This document shows positions 54,320-64,000 of a stretch of 64,000 bases of DNA, piece by piece (positions within the stretch are counted from its first letter, which is position 1; every line of letters begins with the position of its first letter). The stretch covers positions 477,994 to 541,993 of the forward strand of contig NMRB01000170.1 in the NCBI GenBank assembly GCA_002633025.1. Direction: 5' to 3'. Source of the stretch: Notospermus geniculatus. Lineage: Eukaryota; Nemertea; Pilidiophora; Heteronemertea; Lineidae. The notes under the pieces are model-generated. The model was not told the DNA's origin. It ran no database searches and saw only the letters and a list, made by a program, of their open reading frames with translations. The position numbers were made by a program, and so were the translations under genes.

Positions 54320-56906
54320 CTACAAAATACATGTAAGTACAGTACGTGGATTCGTATTTGAGTTGTCAGTTCAAGTTACAGGTTACTAAAATTTAACGGA
54401 GGTCTTAGAGGTGAGGCTGAGAAGCCCAGATGAGCGTGGGAAATTGCAGACGTTGTGAGGCACGCTGACTCTAGCCCTTTTGAGGGCGAAACAAGAAATT
54501 GTTTACTTATATCGTCAGCTGAGTGAGTTCAGATGGGCCAGTAGCAGATACAACGATCTACTGCTGCCTGGATGGTCGTAACATCCCAACAAATGACCAC
54601 TCCTCTCTTCGTTGTAATACGAATATACCGGTAAGGCCAATTCATAGTTCTCCGTTTTGCGCTTTGCGCTTGTCCCCTCTGTTTATGTGTGGTACTTTAA
54701 AGGTACCAAACGCGGTAGAAAAACCTTTGAAAAAATAATCAGAAGTCGGCCTACCTGCAATCATCTTCATTTCGCAGTAAATCCGGCGAGAATTCATGAT
54801 GGAAGATCCGATCGAAATGACAACAAATGCAAAACAAAACCCAATTTATTGGCCGCTCAGTTTCTATTAGCTTGCTGTCGTCAAGGCCAATATTATCCTC
54901 TTCAGCCATCCAGATTGTTAATAACGGAACCGATCTGGACGATCGTTTCCAATTAACACATCAATTATCAATTAACATGTCAAAGCATTCAGCAACGAGT
55001 TGACATTTTTGAGATGCGGTTTGTGGACTTCCGCGACGAACAGCCACTTGCACGACATATTATAATCCAGTTAAAGACATAGCAAATAGAAGGATTATCC
55101 ACGAGCAGATGTGCGGATTTGGGTTTAACGATGGCGGAAATGAGAGTTTTCATCATTCCATCTGGAACAAGGGAGAAATGACAAATTTGATGGTTAACAA
55201 GGACTTTGAAACGTTGTGTCATTCATGCTTTTCATCGTGTTGAGAAAGGCGAGATCATTTGGAGTTCGTGATCAAGTGCGGCAGGCATGGCAGGGGGAGG
55301 GGACACGGAACCTGTCCCCTTTGTACAGTTAGAAATGAACGTGAACGTGGTGACACAATAAATTTGTCCTTCGAACTGTCATGGCGGTAAGGGGCAGTTG
55401 AGGGCATTAGCCTGTTCGAGCACTCGAAAGAAGTCGAGGCGTCATCTCAGGCAACGAGATTTAAGAAGCAACAACGGTGTCCTCAAATAACATGGATCAT
55501 TGGGCTGCCAGAGCGGGGCGCAATGTAAACATCGCTGCCTGTCCCCTCTGAGGTTCCGGTTCGATCACCCTGCCGGATTCGCTCTTCATGTGATAGCACA
55601 AGTTCTTTCCGGACACTCTGGTTTCCTCCTGCTGTATATAAATTTGCCCAAGGTTGTCGATAGATGGGGGAACTAATAATGCAATATATGGCGTCAGCTC
55701 TCGATTTTTTCCTGTTTTTTTTGATAAAGTGGAGAGGGATATAAAATGGGTCGTATTTTAGAACGTCCCTTAATATTAAGGTCCACCTTAAATCTATTGT
55801 TCTCGATGGTTTTACAATACACTTAAGGTCGACCTTAACGTTAAGGAACGTTCTAAAATACGACCCAATACATGTATATCAGAACTGTCTATACATGTAG
55901 ACTGCCCTTTTTATAGTTGACATTGTTAAACACCCTTCAGATGCCGACACGCTCGGCCATTAAGACTCCATTCCTGCCCGCCCATCTCTCGTTTCATCAT
56001 AACCTGCCAATAGTTTACGACACGTGGACACACAATGACCAAGCCTTTTAAATGGTACAAGTTTTAACATCCATACAATTCTTATATTTTATTGCTTAGT
56101 TTATCAGACAAGATTGGTAATAAATTCGTGGCCTGGGCTTTATAATATGAAACAGGATCACTGCCGGATGTGCGTATACGTCGGATGGCTTACCCCATGG
56201 AATAGCCATATATCTGGCAGTCTAATGCTCACAAGAATCGAGGGACAAGGTGCTCTTGTTTTACCAAACGACACACATTTATTGTTAGACAAATTTCGTA
56301 AATGGCTCTATCATTGACCTGCTACCATCAACTGCTACGTCACATCCGCTCCGCGGAAGCAGCTGTGATCGCCAAACAACGATGAAGGACGATTTTCGAC
56401 TCTAAGACTGTTTTTTACATCCTAAACACTTCAAAGGGAGGAGGCCACCACTTTTCCCGAGTGTGGTAGATTAAAGAACGACGTTTCTTTCGAAGACTTT
56501 ATTCACATATCCAGAAGGAACTGGAAAATTTCGGCCTAACACATGATCATTTTTTCGATTTCGAATATCTCAACAAGTTCTGTACATGTGTGATGGAAAA
56601 AAACTAAATTAATTTTCGCTTCTCAATGTTTGTTCTGAAAAACTGGCGTTACGCAAGAAAAGATAAATGTCGATTTGGGGAAGTGCATCCTTTGCTGATA
56701 GTAAGGTGAACCATGGTCAATGTAATATTTCAAGAATTTTCGGCAGTTTTCGTCTCAAGTAGGCCTAAATAGTTTCACATCCTTGGGCCGGATTACTGCC
56801 AGAAAACACTGGATATATGTGCAACATGTGTACAGTGCACAGCCTCCTTCATCGTTCATTCCATGGACATCTAAATATGCTTTACTTCTTGAGCCAGTAA
56901 TTAAGG
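53291..56906. other. Mostly gene-free stretch between copy D and the monooxygenase gene
   Basis: Apart from exon 54279-54319 I recognise no coding sequence. A hairpin element lies at 55747-55867. The region should hold the first exon of copy D (minus strand) and the promoter of the plus-strand gene. Confidence 0.5.
55747..55867. mobile_element. Palindromic MITE (GGGTCGTATTTTAGAACG ends)
   Basis: TGGGTCGTATTTTAGAACGT at the left is mirrored by ACGTTCTAAAATACGACCCA, with inner arms AAGGTCCACCTTAA/TTAAGGTCGACCTTAA-like. Confidence 0.7.
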
Positions 56907-59900
56907 ATGCAGTTAACAACGATAAAGACTCACGGAGTGGTGTTATTTTCCGTCACTTTGGCTCTTATCGTAACGCTTGGCTTCAGCTCAGAAAGCCAGA
57001 GAGCGAACCAGCAAAGAAACAGAGCCTGGAACGCCATATCACCAACTGAGGATTACATACATTCCGTAACTTTAAACGAGGACAAAAAGTATGTTTTGTA
57101 CTGGAGATTTGACAATGAATCAATAACATTTGAAGTTCATGTTGAGACTCTAGGATGGGTTGGCTTTGGCATCTCTCCCAGTGGGGGAATGAAGGGCTCC
57201 GATGTCGTGATTGCCTGGGTTAAAGATGGTCGTCCATATCTCACTGTAAGTAAATACAAAATTATTTCATAAATAGAGAATGCCAGTATTCGCATTTTTC
57301 GACGTTTAATTGATTGCTTGTGTAAAATCATAACGGCAATTGAACGACCTTCGGAAGAAATAACATTCACTTTTCGTTCATGACCTTAGTTTGATATATC
57401 TAAAATGCCTCACAACGTAGTTCTATCTAAGAAATGATGAGGTTCAGCATTCTTCGCTGCCACGACTTTGCAAGTCAACATTTCTGTGTAATCTGTCCAT
57501 GTTGATGGGAAACTATCAATGAGACTTTCTCCTGAACGGTTTCGTATCAAATCGCGCGCAGGCCTAGTATTGGCGGAAGGTGATGATTTTCTAGGATCTC
57601 ATTGTAATTTCATCATCCCGGAGATACCGAATAAAATCTTCGTTCAAATCACTACATGCATATTAACCGACAGAAAACACAATATTCACAGGTACACAAG
57701 TACATCAACGTGAGAGCAATCTACTTTATACAACTTTCTACACTATAACATTTTTGATTGATGATATTTCATGTTTATTCGCTTTATCAATGGTAAACAC
57801 ATTCACTCCTGTTCTCCACGAAATATTCCTTTACCTTACCGCCTTTCATCTTTGCGATTCTTCAAGGAGTTATGTCTGATAAGTAGGTGTTATGCTACCT
57901 GTAAATGACGATTTTTCAAGACGGAATTACATTGTAGCCTATAAAATAGTTCGATGTCCAAATATTTTTCGCTTTGTCATGGAGTGGTGATGGGTCATGG
58001 AGTGGTGATCGAATGCAATAGACCCCGAGCAGCTCTGATGGGGGTCATTTGGTGCAAAAAGGCGAACAACAACAGTACAATGTGTACATCTGGGCCTACT
58101 TGATGATAAACGGAATTTAATCTTGTCCTAAAGTGGTTTTGCATATAATATGGGGTGAAAAAAATGAGTCGTTCACATCTTGATAGGACGTGAGGGAGAT
58201 TCGTTAACTTCGTCGCTACATTCCCCCTTTAGAAATCACATTGTCTGCAAGTAGGCCTACATAAAGTCCAACCCAGTGCAGTCACACAGAACGGAAGATG
58301 AGCCGAAATAGGGAACGTCATGTCTGGTCTGAACCCAACCCGGGGCAATAAATACAAATATTCGACAATTAACACCGAAATTCGGCCTATAAAAAAGACA
58401 TAAATGTCCAATTATTAAGAATTTCGTCGTAAATTATGATTATGGCCCCCAAGGGTTGGGTGAGAAAATCATGAAATTTGATTTGTCTGATATATGTTGC
58501 AACATTAAATGATTTGTACTTGCTGTGACGTCTGTACCATGTTTTTGGCATGACGGCAATAAGTTGAAATCACTGGAGAAAAAATGTATAGGAATCTAAA
58601 CAACATGTTCGTTCGACTGTCGATGACCACACACATGTAAGCTACTACCAAAATAGCACTACCAATCTTCTATATCAACATGTACAAATTAATACGATGG
58701 CCAATCCTGGCAGCTGTCACTGTTGACCAAGCAACAAGCAACAACACTTGTTTTCTGCAGTTTGGCGGAGAATGAAGTGGACTATATCTCTTCTTTCTCG
58801 CCCTAACATGCCTATAAAGGAAGCCAGTCACACAGTTCCTGTAGTTTCTGGTCTAGAAAGAATAGGGATAGAAAAGAACATTTAATGCAGTCAAACATAT
58901 TGACTGGAACCGACAAAATGATTTACATTCCACGTACCGAGTGGGACGCCCGGCTGCAATGTAGGTCACTTGGAGTCATTGCCTGAAGTCCATGCGTGCA
59001 CTCCCAATGGACTTCTCTCGACGGAGTAACAAATAAATGTTGATTTATATGCACATGTACATGTATACAACCTTGGGTTTCGATGATACATTACGTCTTC
59101 AGGTGCAACTTACCGGTAATCAGTGAGTTATAGGGTATCATATAAGTGTAACGTGTTCGGTATCAGTCGGTTTTATTGGTCACTAAATCTTTTCACTGTC
59201 GTTTCCCCTGCCTTCGACATTTCTATACACATGTACATGTAGATCTACTCTCTCCACAGGGGGATTGGGCATCTAGCCTGTATGATATGATACAGATCGC
59301 ACACTAAAATTTATGATTGGCCATAAATAACTGAGTCCGAAGTCAGTTGCCTGACAGAACTCCGGCCGCCGATATTTTATTGCTCGGCATTTTTATGGGT
59401 GGGTTTAAGGCAATAATATAACGTACTTCCTGATATTTTAACTCTTTAGAGCACAACTCGCGCGAAGAGAAAATCTGTGGCTCTCACTTCACGTTCCCTG
59501 TTTTTGACTGACTGATAAGTACCGTAACTTTGCCTCTTTTTAGGACAGGCACGCCGCGGGGCACGCACTTCCTCGGAAAGACGAAAGTCAAGACTACGAG
59601 ATCCTCCACGGAGAAGAAAAAGACGGATTCACAATCCTGAAATTCAAACGGGCTTTAATCACTTGCGATGACCTCGATAATCCCATTGAGGTAAATAGTT
59701 TCACAAGCTATACCAAACAACATTTATTTATACCTTTTGGTGACACAGAGGTAATTACCACATTGTCACCTTGCTTTTCAGGATGGTACTATCCGATTGA
59801 TATACGCATGGAACGACAGAGACCCGGATAGAGAAGAGAGCCTGAACTATCTCTATCATTATGGGAACAGGGGAGTGAAGAGCGTCGTTCTGTTGGATTA

Positions 59901-59970
59901 TAACAGGATTATAAAGAAAAGGCTCGTGCCTGAAAAAAGTGAAGGTTACTTTGACACGATGATGGATAAT
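56907..59970 (+). CDS. MOXD1-like exons 1-3: signal peptide and DOMON domain
   Basis: Exons 56907-57245, 59544-59690 and 59782-59970, all phase 0. The DOMON part runs from about residue 50 to 190, through ITFEVHVETLGWVGFGIS, FKRALITCDDLDNPIE and TIRLIYAWNDRDP. Confidence 0.85.
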
Positions 59971-62900
59971 GTGAGTTTTGAGTTCTGTTGGACAAGTCAG
60001 TTGAGAAATCTTGTAATGAAAATCAGACGGTGAAAGTATGGAACTGCCTATGGTGCAAAGGCAGCGTTCTCTTCAGGAATCTGAGCACCACTGATTGGTC
60101 AGTGGTCAGCCACGCGTTCATCACGTGACTTCTTATTAGCATTGATAACAACCTAAATGCAGCAATGGGGACGCTATAGCTCAACAGAGGGCAGCACACC
60201 GAAACCCGGTCCTAATACAATGGGCACCTTTTGTGTGGGAAATTGATCAGGACCGGGATGTCGGTTTCATTTCAATAGTTTTAACCACTAGTGACACCTA
60301 TTGAAAAAGTCGGCTATCGTCCCCAACCTGCTATCCCTAAGTACATGTAGCCTATTTCATTTTCAGATTACAATTCCTTCTGACCACACCGTTTACTGGT
60401 GTAAATTCTTCAGGATGCCCGACTTCAAACAGAAACACCACGTCATTGCTGTAAGTGCAATAGAAAGGCGTGAACTTCATGAATTTGATACGTGCTGAAA
60501 ATGAGAATAGAAAGAGTAAGACAATGTTGTCAAAAGCGTCCTACGCACTGTTTCGTTCGTCACGACTTTTCGACATTACCACTCAGTAGCCTACTAGGGT
60601 ATCTCCTATCGCGCTGACGAGCTCGCTGCATTCGCCATTACACAATATACATGTACTGGTAACTTAATATTCTCTCGAATTCGCTGGTATACTTACCTTC
60701 CCACACAGGTAGAGCCCCTAATTCAAGAGGGTCACGACGGCCTGCTCCATCACATCGTCGTTTACCTCTGCAACCAGTGGGACACTTCCATAAAGTCGAA
60801 AAAAGGAGAACGGTGTTACCACAACAATATGCCACCGAACGTTTCCGTTTGTGACACGGTGATTTTCGGCTATGCTGTCGGGATGCAAGAACTTGTCTTT
60901 CCAGAGAATGCAGGGTACCCGGTGGGACGACCAAGTGACCCAAAGTTCATGTACCTTGAGGTTCACTACGACAACCCACACAGATATAAAGGCAAGTTGT
61001 TCGAGATTGTCGAATGGTGAACATACTAGACCAAAAACCATTAAGGGCTTACAAGTCTAGATATCTATAGACTTGTAAGCCCTTAATGGTTGTGTCGCAT
61101 AGAAATATGAAGCGGTGTTCAACTTGTTTGCTATTTTGTTTCAGGTCGTAAGGACAACTCCGGGCTCCGATTCCGGTATACATCGAAACTTCGGCAACAT
61201 GATGCCGGTGTCCTTGAGATAGGCCATACAGTTTGGTGGCCTCCGATGCTTATCCCCCCAAAGGCAAAGGAATTCAGAGTACACACGTACTGCTCGAGTC
61301 AGTGCACGAACAGGGTGGGTATTACCGAAATCTCACTCAGAGAAAGCATTGTTGACCTACACGTATGCTGCTAATCCATCCACGTAACATAGTGCCATAA
61401 CACCAGAAGATGTACGTGGCCACGTGATGCGTATCGGCCAATCAAATTCGTTGATTTTTCTCCCCTGTTTTACCCAACCTCTAAAATGGCCAGAGATAAC
61501 AATGCATCTACGCCCACGTTGGCTCTCTTTGCAACTTAGTGAATCCCAGCATGAAAAGATGTCACTGATGTTGGAGATTTAGGATCAACGAAACTTTTAC
61601 GAGAACACTATCATCTCTTTCTTGTTTCCTAGTTTATACCAGAGACTGGAATCAACTTCATAGCAGTATTTCTCCACACCCATTTGGCTGGCCATAGGAT
61701 ATGGATGAAACATGTTCGAAATGGGACAGAATTACCAGAAATTGCAAGAGATAACCATTATGACTTCAATTATCAGGTAGATGTGCGGTTACCGTTCGTT
61801 CATTTATCCTTCCCTTCTTGTTGGATTCCATTAATGGTGCAAGGGCAATTAATGTAGTCATGATGACGACGAGGCACGTGTTCTAAATTGGTCATTGGGG
61901 TTCTTTCTTCGTCGTTGGAGATATTTTGCTGGGCATTCTGGGTGAACTAGACTGGTCCAGCGTTTATTTTATTTATTTATTAAAGATTCGTGGGTTTACA
62001 ACAAATAAATGACATAAAACATACATGTAAATCATAACACAAATTAAAACAAAGACATACTAAAACAATGGACAGTTGAATGTTTGACACTACGGATGAT
62101 CGTCAGTGGTTGTTTTGCAGCAATTTCGTGTTTTATCGCAAGAGGTCACAATACTCCCTGGGGATGAAATCATCACCACCTGTGGGTACAACACAAAGCA
62201 CAGGAAGGATATGACGTATGTAAGTAGATGAGTAGCCTGGGTCTGTAGCCCTCATGCAACAGTCATGATAACTAGTAAACCGAGGTGACAGCGGTGGACA
62301 GAATTCGACCCATACTATAGTAATGGACACTACCAGTTATCCTAATTCACCGGTGTGTCTGTATAATTATACTAAAGGGAGTAAGAAATAAAAGTGAAAA
62401 ATAAGAAGTAGGAAATTTTGGCATTTTGCGCGAATTTTCCAATTTCTCAAATTGGGGCAAGTTTTTTCCCATTTTGAGAAATATTGCCCGAAAAATCAGA
62501 CAGAATGTCATGTCATTTTAAGAAAACTTCTCAAAATGGGAAAAAATTTCTTCCAATTTGAGAAATTGAAAAATTCGCTCAACATTCCAAAAATTTCCCA
62601 CTTCTTATTTTCCACTTTTATTTCTTACTCCCTTACTATAACATGCTACTTTTTAGGGTGGCTTATCCACAAGAGATGAGATGTGCTTTAATTTTGTCAT
62701 GTACTACCCCCGCATTAAAATGAGCAAGTGTCTGAGTACAGTCTTCCAGTGGTCTGATGTTGAGAGATACATTGCAAGGAAAGCTGCGTGAGTGTTTAAT
62801 CAAGGCTCCGATCTTTTACAATTTTGTAGTGAGAAATTGACTAACATCAAATCGAAACCCTGGAGAAGGTGTTCCTTCTAGTACATACGCCAATGTCATG

Positions 62901-63750
62901 TTATGTACACAGGTGTATGTCCGAAGCCACTCTGGGTCTGAGGCCATTCATGATGAAGCCTTCCCAACGTTGCGAGCAGGCATTGTTTGGCTGTACTATT
63001 GTTCTATGACTGCCTTACAATAGATTTGAGTAGTCGTAATTAGTTGCGAAGGCTTCATGTCTTTTGTCCCTGTCTCGGCGATTGGGTGGCCACAGTCAAT
63101 AACACAATGCTTTTGTTTCCGCATGGAACACATTTGTAACACATATACATGTATTTGTCAGGAAAGGAGAAGTAGATTATGACCGATACAAAAGAGTCCA
63201 CGATGTCTTCGATTACCTCAGCGAAGTAAAATGGACGAAGAGAGAAATCCACAAATTTCAGAGAGTGGTAGACAGGTCTAGGGAATACAAAGAGTACTGC
63301 GAGATGGAGGGGAATGGGGCTGGACCAATGGTATCACAGGTAACACCGGACGAAATTACACTCGTGGAAAAACTTGTCCCAACAGAAGAATCGTATGCTT
63401 GTACTCATTGCAAACCCGCAGACCCCCTCAAAGCAGAGTAGCCCCAATTCGCGATTACGTTTTGGGGGATGAATCAGTACCGCGGCATATGGATCGCCCA
63501 GACACGGTCAATCACCACGTACATGTATATCTTTATTTCTTTACAGAATTTCCAAATATTACCAAAGGCCAAAATAAAGAACAGATATAAAAGAACAACC
63601 ACATGCAAAAAAGCTGGTGTGCACAACGAAGTTGATGGGATGTTCAAAGAAGAACAAAGTCGGCGAACAGGATCATCGAATGGGCACATACATTGCCAAA
63701 GTATTCTTTCACTGTTTATCACCGTGGCGATACTTCTTTCTAGGATTTGA
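56907..63750 (+). CDS. MOXD1: DBH-like copper monooxygenase (MOXD1 family)
   Basis: Eleven phase-compatible exons: 56907-57245, 59544-59690, 59782-59970, 60367-60450, 60709-60991, 61145-61314, 61633-61776, 62121-62219, 62657-62787, 63162-63339 and 63547-63750, giving about 655 residues, close to the family's usual 600-650. The start ATG follows an in-frame TAA at 56898. Order: signal peptide (VVLFSVTLALIVTLGF), DOMON domain (LYWRFDN ... WVGFGISPSGGMKGSDVVIAW), then the two copper-binding halves. Copper site 1 is LLHHIVVYLC and VHYDNP. Copper site 2 is HTHLAGH and RDEMCFNFVMYYP. GDEIITTCGYNT is also typical. The hydrophobic end ILSLFITVAILLS suggests membrane attachment. The family resembles dopamine beta-hydroxylase; the substrate of MOXD1 proteins is unsettled. 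The symbol denotes the family homologue. Confidence 0.92.
60709..60991 (+). CDS. MOXD1-like exon 5: first copper site, GC donor
   Basis: Encodes VEPLIQEGHDGLLHHIVVYL and ends VHYDNPHRYK. It contains the His-His pair and the third histidine of the first copper site. The donor is AAAG|GCAAGT, a GC-AG intron; the next exon 61145 continues in frame with GRKDNSGLRFRYTS. Confidence 0.85.
61036..61091. repeat. Perfect 56-bp palindrome in a MOXD1 intron
   Basis: 24-bp arms AACCATTAAGGGCTTACAAG+TCTA and exact complement around the 8-base loop GATATCTA. It begins 45 bp after the GC donor of exon 5. Confidence 0.85.
61633..62787 (+). CDS. MOXD1-like exons 7-9: second copper site
   Basis: Exons 61633-61776 (AVFLHTHLAGHRIWMKHVR), 62121-62219 (GDEIITTCGYNTKHRKD) and 62657-62787 (RDEMCFNFVMYYPR). 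The His-x-His pair and the Met of the EMC motif are the copper M ligands known from PHM and DBH. Confidence 0.85.
62374..62633. mobile_element. MITE with AAGGGAGTAAGAAATAAAAG ends
   Basis: Long inverted repeats start AAGGGAGTAAGAAATAAAAG and end with the complement. ACTA flanks both sides. It lies in the intron before MOXD1 exon 9 and ends about 24 bp from the acceptor. Confidence 0.75.
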
Positions 63751-64000
63751 ATGTGTCCAATGTAATAATTCGTGATATGTATATGATTGTTATCTGTTAG
63801 TTGTATAAGCAATTATGCTTCAGGAAACTTTTCATAATAACATAGCAATTTTTACTGGGAGGAAGAAAATCTGGTGGAAACTCGTAGCACATTCGTGCAG
63901 AAGGAAGACGTGAAGAGAAATGTTTTCGTTGGTTTGGGGGCTTATCCATACCCTACTTCAGTGAGGCCGTATCCAATGAGGCCCAACTTACAAAAATCCT
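63751..64000. other. 3' flank of the monooxygenase gene
   Basis: Presumed 3' UTR and beyond. No canonical AATAAA seen; nothing else recognised. Confidence 0.4.

Noticed and set aside
54989-55222. Candidate first exon of copy D
   Set aside because: No signal-peptide-like start and no phase-2 donor was seen, so the first exon is left unassigned.

Overview
The window is eukaryotic nuclear DNA. Genes are split into short exons with GT-AG introns, intergenic and intronic sequence is full of short inverted-repeat transposons (MITEs), ACATGTA-type words are frequent, and the protein families are animal ones. A marine invertebrate deuterostome such as an amphioxus, hemichordate or echinoderm fits best; that placement is inference. 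One 654-base gap (N) and four single N bases are present.

From the left edge to about 54.3 kb, two kinds of minus-strand gene lie in a tandem array. The first kind is a secreted reprolysin-type (M12B) metalloprotease of the ADAMTS/MIG-17 type: signal peptide, propeptide, catalytic domain with HExGHxxGxxHD, ADAMTS-type cysteine-rich domain, then a run of six-cysteine PLAC-like modules. There are three copies. Copy A (about 252-14547) continues past the left edge. Copy B (18603-31972) is the only copy with both ends visible. Copy C (38137-44502) stops before the zinc-binding exon. The second kind is a secreted CAP (CRISP/SCP) protein joined to an EGF-like module, a ShKT module and two kringles. 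Copy D (48027-54319) is complete except for its N-terminal exon. Copy D' (34874-37803) has lost the CAP domain. A lone kringle exon survives at 16890-17140.

The order CAP-kringle gene then protease gene occurs three times. The segment 28490-37830 is repeated, at near identity outside insertions in the parts compared, as 37925-50227. The breakpoints lie inside both genes, which explains why C lacks its 3' half and D' lacks its 5' half. A real unequal crossover or two haplotypes joined in assembly would both give this picture.

From 56907 to 63750 on the plus strand is a complete eleven-exon gene for a DBH-like/MOXD1-type copper monooxygenase of about 655 residues, with DOMON domain, both copper sites and a hydrophobic C-terminus. 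No functional link to the protease/CAP array is evident.

The remaining sequence is mostly MITEs. They include a TTAA-flanked piggyBac-like family with about five copies, palindromic elements with TIRs such as GGGGCCGTATTCATAAA, elements with 9-bp target duplications, and tRNA-like SINEs. Several insertions touch gene structure, notably one at the splice donor of the zinc-site exon of copy A.
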